A DNA stretch of 64,000 nucleotides from Eonycteris spelaea. Its lineage: Eukaryota > Chordata > Mammalia > Chiroptera > Pteropodidae. The stretch spans positions 1,116,001-1,180,000 of the forward strand of contig PUFA01000081.1 in the NCBI GenBank assembly GCA_003508835.1. Reading direction: 5' to 3'. Positions 26,776 through 36,845 of this stretch are shown piece by piece (within the stretch, counting starts at the first letter, position 1; each line of letters opens with the position of its first letter). A program made the position numbers and the translations under genes. Below the pieces are notes generated by a model. That model did no database searches. It was not told where the DNA came from and was given only the letters and a program-made list of their open reading frames with translations.

Positions 26776-27260
26776 AGCAGCATGAATGTATGCTGCTTCT
26801 TTGCCACCCAGCCTGGCCTTAACTGCAGTTTCATGGACATTCTCATGGATAACTGTGAACATTTATTAAAGTACTCTGGCTACTGTTTCTTTGCAGGTGT
26901 CCTGGCCTCCTACACCAGCTGTGCTGTCAATGTATTCATCTTTTTCAGGCTTCTGAGTCCACAAGATGTGGACCCTGGTTGGGCTCTGCAAGGACACAGC
27001 TTAAAAAGATGCAAATTCTTTGTCTAACCTCCCCCTGAAGTCTGTGAATACAGGGCCTTTCAAGTCCACTCAGGTGTTCTGACCAGAATGATAGGTTTTA
27101 TACATAAGAGGGCCTTCAAGATCATCCTACTCACCACTCCTCATTTTATAGATGAAGAGATAGTACGGTGGATATGTCCAGCTGGGTGGTGGAATTTGGG
27201 GGTGGGTGACAGGTGATGGTGATAGAGCAGCGACAGCAGTGGCTACAGAATGGGCTAGAG

Positions 27261-27480
27261 CAGGGTTTGCAAACTATGTCCTGTGGGTTGATCCGTCCTC
27301 CACCTGTTTATATAAATATAGTTTTATTGGAGCACTTCTGTTTTTATGAATTGGCTATGGCTGGTTTCATGCTACATCAGAGTTGAGTAGATGCGTCAGA
27401 GACCATTTAGCCCTCAATGTCTAAAATAGTTACTATCTGACCCTTTACAAAAAAAAAAAAAAATATTTGCTTACCACTGG
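27261..27480. repeat. hAT-Charlie nonautonomous DNA transposon
   Basis: Starts cagggtttgcaaactatgtc and ends ttgcttaccactgg, imperfect inverted ends, with the diagnostic interior atagttttattggagca and ctatggctggtttcatgcta. The same family occurs, in the opposite orientation and broken, at 45648-46775. I do not give a subfamily name. Confidence 0.75.
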
Positions 27481-28070
27481 GAAAAACAGTCATACAAGTG
27501 AATATGAATTATCGGTAACCTTCTAGTTCTTAGAGTGAGCTTTAGGTTCACAGGTATTTGTTATATTATGACAAATTAATGTCTGAAGGCTACATATGGG
27601 CCATTGGTAGTCATGTATCATCAAGGAATGATTATTATTAAACTCTCTGCACTGGAAACAGACAGGATGGCGGGAAGGCAGGAAGGAAGGAAAGATGGAA
27701 CCATTTAGCCCTTATTAAGATTCAAATGGCTCTCTGTCACCAACATGTGACTTTTCCCACTGTAGCTCTCATCCTCAAAGAATACTGGAGAGAGGACAAA
27801 AGATGGCAGGCTGACTAAGCAGATTTTTCCTGAAAGGAGGCAGGATGAGTATATTGGGTTCTCACTTGGCCAAAGGACAAGAGGGATCTCCAAGAGCAGG
27901 GTATTAAGGATAGTTACAGTCTGATATTTTATCTTCATTCTCTTGAGATCTGAGGGGCCAGGCTTCCTGGTCTTTTGTCAGTATCTCCCTTCACCCGTCA
28001 AGTCAAGGTTGCCCTTTGAAAGCTAGCAGCATGAGAGTCCTAGGAGACATTCTCATGGATAATTGTGCAC
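27481..28070. other. Intronic DNA, no gene recognised
   Basis: Unique-looking sequence with a short ggaa run near 27677. No coding signal. Confidence 0.4.
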
Positions 28071-28074
28071 ATTT

Positions 28075-28265
28075 ATTAAGGTGCTCTGGGTAAAGATATG
28101 TTATTTAATCCTAGGAACAATCTTGTGAAGGATCCAGGAGTGCTGTTATCCCCATGTTAGAGGAGGCCACGAGTCTCCCCTTGGGCAAATCACTTGCCCA
28201 GAGACGCTGAAGGTGAATGGTAAAGCCACATTCAAATCCACATTCACATGATTCCAAATCCCACA
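28075..28265 (-). repeat. MIR SINE
   Basis: Minus-strand MIR: ttatttaatcctaggaacaa, gttatccccatgttagagga, cttgcccagag. Confidence 0.75.
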
Positions 28266-29413
28266 CTCAGCTCCTCTATTAGACCTGGAGCCAGGGAGTC
28301 CACTTCATTCTGCCTCAAGAAAAGCACAGTTTTTTACCCTTACATGTAGTCACAGTGGGCACGCGGAGCATTTGGGTGTGCCAAAGGGTGGCTGTAAGCT
28401 TTAAAACCCCACCTCAACAAATGGCACATTTAAGGAGACCTTTCCAGTCCCTGATGGGAAAGTTCCCAACAGCTTCAATTAGAGAAGTCACAGTTCATTG
28501 AAGCCTGATGCTCACAGGAGTGGCTTTATTGTTTTATATGTGAAAAATCAGGGAAATGATGAAAGATTGTGAAGAATTTCCAAAGCCACATAAACAGAAA
28601 GGTCAATTCAAAAGGGGGTGGGGAGAGCAGATGGGGAGCAAGCAAAGGAGCAGCTGAGAAATGTCTGTGGCACCAGAGAAAAGAGAGTGTGATGTCCACT
28701 AAAGGAAACCATGGCTATGAATTTCAGGGCATCAAGACCCTGTCAACACAGCTAATCCCCGTGGATGTTAGCTGAATAACCCTTCGATGACCAAACATGT
28801 GCACTGTGAAACCGTGTCAGCCTCCAGCAGGCCAATTTGTCCTCATATTACACACTCTGCTGGCTCTGTTGCTAGACCCCGAGATCAAGGATCCATGGCG
28901 AGCATCCCCCAACCTGACAAGGGTTGACACAGCATGGTTAATAAGTCAACAGAATTCAGAAGCCACGGCCGGATTAAGAAGGCAGTTTTATTTTGCTGCC
29001 TTGGACTTCAAGCAGATTAAATAATCAAAAAGGCTGAGCCATTGGGGTCATGTTTGAATGCTACAGCTGTTCACCGAGGTTTGACAAACATTCTTTCTGT
29101 GGCTCATCGTCTGAATGGGAAAGGCAGGGATGATCTTGGGGGGTCAACACTTTAAGAAAGAAGAGGGGCACAATCAAAAGATCCTGTAATAGAAAACAAT
29201 CCCAGCCAGATGGATACAGAGGAAGGATGGCTTAAATAAGTGGTCTCCTGAAAGCCACAACTGTTTTCTGCATTGAAGAAAAGCATAAGCAGGATTCAAA
29301 AGAAGTGAATGAAAAGCTGGATTCTGATTTTGCTATGTCCTCAGTTTGCTGATCTGCAAATTAAAATGAAGGTGGGCTACGGGTTCAACAGGGAAGCCTG
29401 TGGAGACTCAGTC
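28266..29413. other. Sequence upstream of the LRTM1 start; possible 5' untranslated or promoter DNA
   Basis: No CpG island and no convincing TATA-initiator pair are visible. The 100 bases before the candidate ATG read normally for untranslated sequence. Regulation cannot be inferred from the sequence alone. Confidence 0.3.
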
Positions 29414-29420
29414 ATGACAG
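29414..29420 (+). CDS. LRTM1: Candidate first coding exon of LRTM1 (7 coding bases)
   Basis: The sequence gtcATGACAG|gtaagc has a start codon, one further codon and one base, followed by a strong donor. The main LRTM1 exon begins with gt, which must complete a Gly codon started by a G in exon 1. Joining gives M-T-G-E-L-L-L-L, comparable with the human start M-K-G-E-L-L-L-F as I recall it. The summed coding length (7 + 597 with the missing base + 434) is 1038 nt, or 345 residues plus stop, the length I remember for human LRTM1. It lies 2.6 kb upstream of exon 2 on the same strand. The upstream limit of the exon and the promoter are not determined. The call rests on phase, donor strength and length, not on direct similarity of so short a piece. 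Confidence 0.55.
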
Positions 29421-30439
29421 GTAAGCCATGATAAATCCCCTTGTGCCATAGAAAAGTTCCCTAAGAGAGGAATAAGATCTCCTCAAAAAGATGTCTGTGG
29501 GAAATCTATTTTCAAGTTGTGTTTCTTAAAGGGCCAAACAGATATAAAAATGCATCTAATGGAGAGATTTATGTTTGTCCACATTGGGTCAGAGAAAGGG
29601 TGTAGGAATGAATGTACCTAGCTGTGATCGGATATGAAGTTGGCATGTCACGGGCCATTTCATAGAAAACACTATGCTTCAAGTTGGAGTTCATATATCA
29701 TTCCCTTTGGAGGAGGGTACAGTTGGATGAAAGAAAGAATGAACAAACTAGCTACAACCTCAGGAAGACAAGCCCTTTATTAAAGATTAACAGATTCTGT
29801 GGAAAACACATTCTCATTTAAGATTTAATTTCTTACAACTAATGAATGCTTGAGACCCACAGCTAATGTGGGGGGTGCTGATTATCTCTGATGGGAAGAC
29901 ATTTAGCTTTGAAAGGTATCATTTAGGTTATTTGAAAAATTATAAAAAGGAAAACGTGGATTTTGCACTTTTATATTTTGGAAGAAGAAAGGGGACTGTG
30001 ATTTCTACATCCCTTGAGCTAAACTAAACTGAGCACAATCTGCTTCAGAAGGCCCTCCAGACATCTCCCCTCTTACCCTAAAGCACTGTTCACATCAGGA
30101 GAGAATTAAGGAACAGGCTCTAGTGCATTTGATAGCCACATTTTGTTTTCCCTAGTTAAGGCCCAAAACAAACAAACAAACAAAAAATCCTCTTTCAAGA
30201 TCATTTTTATGAGTAGATAACTATCTTGAGTTTTAAATATTATTGTGTAGCCTTGTGAATTCCTCTATACAAATTTAACAAAATGTCCTTGACAGATGTT
30301 TGCCATCTTTTGAAATTCAAACCTCTGGAAAAAAACAGGGAGTGATCTAGATACTCTGGAGGATGATCTAGCAGTGTCTAAGAAAACTCAGTATCCTCTC
30401 TGAACCCTGCAAGGAGATGCCTACTGATTCTAGAGACCC

Positions 30440-30735
30440 TCTTCCACGTTTCTGCACAATGCTATGCAAAAATGCTCTTTGTACCATTATTTATAATAAA
30501 GAAAAACTTCAACAACTCCAATGTTCACTAGTAAGGGAGTGGCTAAATCATAAAGGTATGGTCTCACCATGGAATATTCTACAGCAGCTAAAGTAATAAA
30601 TTAGCTCTGCATGTATCCATATGGATGGATCAGTTCTGAGTGAATAAACTGTAGAATGAAGCATGCTGATGATTATATTTCTGTAGGTTTTTAAAAACCA
30701 ATATAAAAAATAGTAGTAGTAGTAGTGGTAGTAGT
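30440..30735 (+). repeat. L1M LINE 3' fragment
   Basis: Carries ttatttataataaagaaaaa, tccaatgttcactagtaagg, atggaatattctacagcagc, the conserved end of L1 ORF2 in degraded form. It ends in a (TAG)n tract running into a (TG)n tract at 30738-30773. Lies in LRTM1 intron 1. Confidence 0.75.
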
Positions 30736-30736
30736 A

Positions 30737-30737
<1 letters not shown>

Positions 30738-30773
<36 letters not shown>
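30738..30773. repeat. (TG)n microsatellite
   Basis: About 18 uninterrupted tg units, so likely variable in length. Confidence 0.97.
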
Positions 30774-30775
<2 letters not shown>

Positions 30776-30794
30776 CAAGCCTTTGACAGGAAGT

Positions 30795-31085
30795 AAAGCA
30801 CAGCAAGTAAGAATGCTGGCAGACTGGAAGCAGACTGCTGGTGCACAAATCATGGCTCAACTACTTTACCATATGTGTGACCTTGGGCAAGGGATTTGAA
30901 GCCATTCTTGAAGCTCCCTGTGCCTCAGTTTCCTCACCTTCAAAATGGGGTAACAGTAGAACCAGATTTACAAGGTAATGAGTATTAAATTAATTAATAT
31001 ATACAAAGCAGTTAGAGTAGTGCCCGGCTCAAAACACATGCTTCATGGTTATTTGCTTTTGTTATTGTTATTAAGTCTATTTTTA
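30795..31085 (+). repeat. MIR SINE
   Basis: Nearly full-length plus-strand MIR: tgtgaccttgggcaagggat, gtgcctcagtttcctcacct, aaaatggggtaacagtag, with a degraded tail. Confidence 0.85.
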
Positions 31086-31386
31086 GAAGGCCTAGTGGGA
31101 TAGATCAGCAATGGTGGAGGATTCACGTCATAAAACGTAACTTCAGTGCTAATCAAATGGAGTTTAGTATCAGTAATGGATTGTTTCTTTGAGTTAGAAG
31201 AAAAAAAGGGAAGAAATATGACAACTCATGAATGAGTGACAGAACTGTGTTATAGGAACATGGGTGTTTATTATCCTTAATGTGTTTCTGTACTTTGATA
31301 GAATTCTTGAATAAAAAAAGGGACAATCATCATTTATGAATTATTACACTTGCAAAGCTGAACATCAATATACAGGAATGCCTTAG

Positions 31387-31593
31387 ACCTGCCCTATCCA
31401 ATAAGGTACCCACTGGCATTATGCGGCCATTTATATTTAAATCAATTAAAATAAAATGCCAATAAAAATTTAGTTCCTTGGCTATATTAGCCATATTTTA
31501 GAGCTGTGTAGCCAGTGTAGCTAATGGCTACCATATTGGACAGCAGATAAAGAACATGTCCATCACCACAGACACTTCTATTGGACAGCACTG
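31387..31593. repeat. hAT-Charlie MITE with CAGTGCTGTCCAATA-type ends
   Basis: The left end (acctgccctatccaataagg) and right end (tctattggacagcactg) are inverted copies. The interior has ggctaccatattggacagca. It lies 400 bases before LRTM1 exon 2. Confidence 0.75.
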
Positions 31594-31997
31594 ACCTGGA
31601 GCGTACTTTTCAGAAATGTGAATATCTGAATTCTCTATCACTCTCCCATACTTCTGGCCCCAGAAAATTCTACTACACTTTACAAAGGGCATGTGCCTCA
31701 GAAAGATTTCTTTCATCTTTCTAGATATCCTTAAGTCTTCCATCCTCTGATTTCTGAGCCACTGAGGAAGTATGTTTTCTAAGGCCCCTGTCAATATTTA
31801 CCACAGAGTTTGCAATAGTTATTGACACTTGGGAACATACCCTGTCCAGCCCAATTCTATGAAAGGATGGTGGATGAAAGAACCTCTCTTTCAGGTTGTG
31901 GAAGGTGGCTGGCTCAGAAGGACATGTGAATTCAAAGGGGAACAAATGGTGGCGCTACAAACCGGTTCCTATCCCAGTTTCTTTCTGTTTGTTGTAG

Positions 31998-32593
31998 GTG
32001 AACTGCTTCTGCTTTCAAGTGTGATTTTCCTGCTCCAGGTGGTGTGTGGCTGCCCAGAGAAGTGCCGCTGTCACTCATTCTCAAACTCTGTAGACTGCAG
32101 CCAGCAGGGTCTGGCCGAAATCCCTTCCAACTTGCCTCTTCAAACTCTAACCTGCATTTACAAGATAACCAGATACACCACCTTCCTGCTTTTGCATTTA
32201 GGTCAGTGCCACAGCTCACGACCTTGAACTTGTGTAACAATTCCCTTTCAAATCTGGCCCCTGGAGCTTTCCATGGACTTCAGCACTTACAAGTCTTAAA
32301 CCTAACCCAGAACTCCCTGCATTCCCTGGAAAGCAAACTTTTCCATTCCCTCCCACAGCTGAGGGAGCTTGATTTGTCATCAAACAACATAAACCACCTT
32401 CCCACATCCCTGGGTCAGCGTTGGGAGAACCTAACTATGTTTTCAGTCCAACAAAACCAGCTTCAGCAGCTCGATCGTGGGCTCCTAGAATCCATGCCCA
32501 GTGTGAAGCTACTACTTCTCAAGGACAACCTCTGGAAATGCAACTGCCACTTGCTTGGTCTTAAACTCTGGCTGGAGAAATTTATCTATAAAG
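31998..32593 (+). CDS. LRTM1: LRTM1 main coding exon, with a 1-nt frameshift
   Basis: LRTM1 is a single-pass membrane protein of the leucine-rich-repeat superfamily; its role is poorly defined. The acceptor is ctgtttgttgtag and the donor is aaag|gtcagt. After the junction Gly come a hydrophobic signal segment (ELLLLSSVIFLLQVVC), then a Cys-rich LRR N-cap (CPEKCRCHSFSNSVDC). The repeats follow: LHLQDNQIHHL, LTTLNLCNNSLSNL, LQVLNLTQNSLHSL, LRELDLSSNNINHL and a weaker LTMFSVQQNQLQQL. The exon closes with the start of the LRR C-cap (NLWKCNC). The signal and N-cap are in one frame and the repeats in another: five bases at 32147-32151 stand where six are expected, so one base is missing. As written, translation stops at TGA 32225-32227, giving about 78 residues. 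Otherwise the frame is open to the donor. An error in the sequence and a true recent mutation are both possible. Confidence 0.93.
32147..32152 (+). pseudogene. LRTM1: Frameshift site in LRTM1 (one base missing)
   Basis: Upstream codons end ...caa act cta; downstream codons resume ctg cat tta caa (L-H-L-Q of the first repeat). The short run ctaacctg holds one base fewer than the family alignment requires, most simply one lost C in an ancestral accctg. This turns a 597-nt exon into 596 nt. It is the only disabling change I see in exons 2 and 3, and splice signals are intact. It therefore looks either very recent or artefactual. Confidence 0.85.
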
Positions 32594-34374
32594 GTCAGTA
32601 ATGTCTATTTGGAAAACCCTGCCTAGGATAAACCTTATCTGTTCTCTGCATTAGAAGGAATCTTAACGAATGTGCGAGGGGCTGGTGTAAGCTTCTTTCT
32701 CATTGATGTCATTTCACAGTATGGCAAAAGTGGCTAGTGAGTCATTAAAGGGTGTTTAAATTTATCTACAAATATGATTCATGGAGATAACTTTCCATTT
32801 TTTGATTAACAACAACATTAAGTTATTTATCCAAAACTAGAAGCCTTTAAGAAGGAGGGAAATTCAATCACCACCTGAATAACTGCTCAACTCCAAAGTG
32901 ACATCAAATTCTATTTTCAAGTGTGATGCAGCTGGAGTGGGTTGAGCTTTACTGTAGCCACTAACCCTGATGTGAACTGGGCCACCATAACTCTTGCACT
33001 GCAAAATGGCCTTATCTACTAACCATGTAGCACTTGGCTTATCAGGCTCAGAGGGAATAGATGTGAAGGCATTCCCAAAACTCTGAAGTGCTATGTGACA
33101 GAAGGTTCTAATAACATTGAAGTGGTGACCTCCCGCACATGACTTTCTGGTATAGTTCTGTAATTCACCTGTGGTGTATACAAAGAGTCTCCAACCTAAC
33201 TTGGCAAAGAGTGGTGCCAGGCTTCACAGCCATCCTGAGGGAGAAGTTCATGAGCCACAGGTCATGGGGGTGGGGTTCTGCCCAGGCAAAGGGCTTTACT
33301 GAGGGTCACTGGGTAAACTCTGCTGACCTCAGAATGCTCCAGAGAGGAGGAAATAGGGACAGGCAGCAAGTGTAGTGGGAAAAACTGAGATTAAGGGGGT
33401 GAGCTGGGTTTGGGTATTGTTTGTCCACTTATGGATAACCTTGGATAAGATTACCCATTACGCAGACTTATTACCCATTGTGAAGACTTACCTAACAGTG
33501 CTTTACCAGCTATCAAGCTGAATACAAATATGTTTTTATGGCAAAAAAATTTAGTAGAATAGTTTATTTGCCTGAGGTCACATAGTAAATTGGTGATCAA
33601 ATTTGGCCAGAACAGAATGTTAACCCAGTGCTCTTTCTAGAAAAGAATTACTAGTCACCAAAATGGTCCATGTAGTCTATATACCTGAGGAAATCAATTG
33701 CCTTAGAGAGAATGAAAATTGGGTCTAACAATCCATTGGAAAGTTCGGTACTGGGAAGTATTAAATGTTTTAAGGCATGAGGAGACATGCTAATTGTACT
33801 TAATCCCATGAACTTAACTAACATTCCTGCCAAATCTTCAGATACATGAAATACTAAGACCGCAATGTCTCCATTTGGCATCGTTGAAGTGCCGTTAGAC
33901 ACATAGGGCCTTTGTAATTAACACATAACATCATAGCAAAGGATGTTTGTTTTATTTATTTACTTACTTAGAGTCCAATGGGAATTTGTACAACAGATTT
34001 TTTTGTTGGAGAGGCTCATTAGGGGCGTGAGTGTCAGGAATGTCGTCAACAACAGTGCCCTCGGGTTAGCCCCGGTGCCCCTTCTTGTCAGCTTTTGCCC
34101 TGCTTTTCCCTTGGCATTTATAAGGTAAAGGTGACCCAGCTTCTAATGAATTCTTGGTTATACATAATTGCCAATTTAGTGTGTGGCATTTTTACATTTG
34201 GCCAATTTAGAAATCCTAAAATCATAAAATATGGTTGTTAAGTTCTTTGACTCCAGGAGGGGGAAAAAAAGGGGAGCTTTATAAATTCCATCTGCCTAAC
34301 TTTCTGCAGGTTGAAGATTTTGGAATTTAGTTGCATCAGACTCTGTTATCATCCTATGCTTTTGTTTTTTAAAG
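32594..34374 (+). other. LRTM1 intron between the two main coding exons
   Basis: About 1.8 kb bounded by gtcagt and tttgttttttaaag. There is no coding signal inside. A stretch near 33540-33640 ending in a lost-reading MIR-like motif (catagtaaattggtgatcaa) is probably a minus-strand MIR. The rest looks unique. Confidence 0.8.
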
Positions 34375-34808
34375 GGGGAATAGTGGACAGTGTCATCTGT
34401 GCATCACCGGACACCTGGAAGGGACAGGACATCCTTAAAATCCCTCATGAGCTGTATAAGCCCTGCCCTTTTCCATCTCTAGATCTGGAGCCCTCGCAGG
34501 TGCAGCAGCCGGGTTCTGCCCACCAGGCTGTCCCGAGGCCTCCTGGGAGCTACAGCACTGGGGAGCGAGACCACTCGGAGTGTGAGCTCAAACCCAAGCC
34601 CAGGCTGACCAATCTGCGTCATGCCGTGGCCACTGTCATCATCACCGGGGTTTTGTGTGGGATTATGTGTCTCCTGATGTTGGCGGCCGCCATCTATGGC
34701 TGCACCTATGCAGCTATTACAGCCCAACACCACAGAGGACCTTTGGTTCAAACCAATGAGCCTGCAAAGGCAGAAGGAAAAGAGCCATTTGACAGCTCAC
34801 CAGCCTGA
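34375..34808 (+). CDS. LRTM1: LRTM1 last coding exon (C-cap end, stalk, transmembrane helix, tail)
   Basis: The acceptor is tttgttttttaaag; the first two bases complete the Gly split with exon 2. The translation continues the LRR C-cap with GGIVDSVICASPDTW and IPHELYKPC, giving the second pair of C-cap cysteines (about residues 210 and 232 of a 345-residue protein). A proline-rich juxtamembrane stalk follows, then a hydrophobic helix at about residues 286-310 (ATVIITGVLCGIMCLLMLAA) and a short cytoplasmic tail ending FDSSPA and stop tga at 34806-34808. The tail and helix match human LRTM1 closely as I remember it. The frame is fully open, which argues against long-standing loss of the gene despite the frameshift in exon 2. 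Confidence 0.95.
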
Positions 34809-36845
34809 AAGCTTGCATCTCAAATAGAAAGAATCACTTTAGGCCAGAAGAAAGTATCTGAGTAGGGCTGACGTGTTCACTGTTTACTGCCTCATTTTGC
34901 TTTTCCCAACAGAAAAAAAAAAAAAAAAAGAATGAGTTTGTAAAAAAAAAAAAAAATCCCTGGAAAGAAATTTATGTTGAGATTTTTAAAATACCATAGC
35001 TAAAACAGAGATGATATTTGTGTTCTGTGCTTGAGAAGATACTAGAATTATCCTATGTGGGAGAAGGCAGTACAGAGAGAAAGGAGAGATACCATCTCTT
35101 TACGGTACTCTTTCCTGCATTAAGTTGCTTTTATAGAGAACAGAAATTCAAATATGTGTGCCAGTCAGCATTCCTGGGAGCTATATGGTCCATTGGAAAA
35201 TTGCCCAATTTCGAGCGCTTGGGAAGAAGCTGGTGATCTTACCCAAGGGGCACTGAATGCCTCTATAATTCAAGTTCATGCTAGATTGGTGATACTTTTA
35301 GATGTTGTGTATGTTATATATTTAATAGGAGTGTCTGTTGGTTGGGAATTTTGTAACTTGCCACAAGAGTCAGATTATATTTAATTTTCTAAATCAGAAA
35401 ACCATTTTGGGCTTTCTAGGCCACAGAGGAAGAGGAGGGTTCCATATCTGGATAATGGGACTCAGGCCCAGGGTCTGGGGAAGTTTTTTGATGCAAGGGT
35501 AAATAACACATAAACAAACACAAAGAGGATGGGGAGCCGGAATTCGGGGCACATATTACTGAAAAGCCATATCCACCAGGCGATTGGAACCTTCCATTTA
35601 TAACTCTCACAGCAGGAATGAATTTAGGGTGGGCTGAGAGCGAGATAATGGCTTATGTGTATCTGTATCCACATACACAGTGCACAGAGTGCATAGACTT
35701 GTACAACCACACCCACACATAAACATGCTCGGAGCAATCAGTTTACCCACTAATGAAATGCAGCCGTGGCAGGGTGGAAGCCAGCAGCTGTTGACCACCA
35801 CCCAGATTGTCTACTCAACACTTTGGCATAGGAAGTAAGAAGGAAGTCTGAAGAGAGTGGGAATTATCAAGAGAATCGAGATATGTGGCAGCAGCCATCC
35901 TGAACATTATTTAGGCCGTCGTTTAAAAAAAAAAAAATCAGGCGTGGCTTGCTTTACTCCACAGACACGGTCCTGAAGAGCTGCATGCAAAGTGAATTTT
36001 TGTAAATTGAATCACCATTTTAATGCAGTAGGGGAGCTCGCTATTTAAAGGAACTTTTCATGGAATCTTTCTGTAATGACAATAATTGGCTCCAGATTTA
36101 TGCATTTTGTAAATTGGCATTTTCTCATGCTAGGTTTTCTTAAAGTGGAATCTACCTGCTCGCTCTCATGATGCCCCATTTCATACTTAGTCACCTGTTA
36201 GCACTAAAATGACTTTACACAGAAATGTTAAGGACAAGTCAAAACCAGAGCATGGCAAATGTAGAGCAACCTGTCCCTCCAGAAGCCTTGAAAGACATTG
36301 CTAATCAAGCCCAGCTCTCTTCCCAGCTGAGCCTGGATGCACCACAGATGCCTTCTTAAGACAGCACTGTAGGCAACCACAACTCATCAACTGAAGTTGG
36401 TTCAAAGGATAAAACACTTTTGCGATTCAGGGTACTGGCTCTACGTTCACTCCTTCAGGCCATGTCAAGATGGGTTAGAATCCTAAATTAGTAGTCCATT
36501 CCCTAACCTGGGATGTGAATGAGAGGTCCATACATGCGGGAGTACTGTCTCCCAAATTAATGTGAACAGAGCCTTGCCCAACCCTGTAAAGAGGCCAAGG
36601 AGAAAAGGCTGATGAACCTCTCAAAACCTGCCCTGCAGGACATACACCAACGTGCGTGCCCTTAACTATCACAGAGGCCATCTACCCCTGCTTCACAACT
36701 GTAAAAAACATCATGAAAGACCCTCCCCACCTCTGCCCGGAAGCTAACAAGGGACCATCTTTTTGGAGCCAGAGTTTTGCTAAATGATTTTTCTGGGGTA
36801 AAAGTATAAACGTTGTTGTTAATTTATTCTGAATATTAAAATAAA
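34809..36845 (+). other. Presumed LRTM1 3' untranslated region, end uncertain
   Basis: No AATAAA or ATTAAA is seen in the first 1.5 kb after the stop. The first canonical AATAAA I noticed is at 36840-36845, but its surroundings are not strongly GT-rich. Two A-runs (34913-34929 and 34942-34956) separated by gaatgagtttgt lie just after the stop; they are simple repeats in the transcript or marks of old insertion, not proof of a transcript end. The true 3' end may be much nearer the stop or use a variant signal. Confidence 0.3.

Noticed and set aside
30548..30860. Frames with His-Thr repeats
   Set aside because: Translation of a (TG)n microsatellite.
31829..31997. Open frame extending upstream of LRTM1 exon 2, with its own ATG at 31829
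   Set aside because: The residues before the junction Gly have no resemblance to LRTM1, and a strong acceptor (gtttgttgtag) marks the exon start. The in-frame ATG is intronic.
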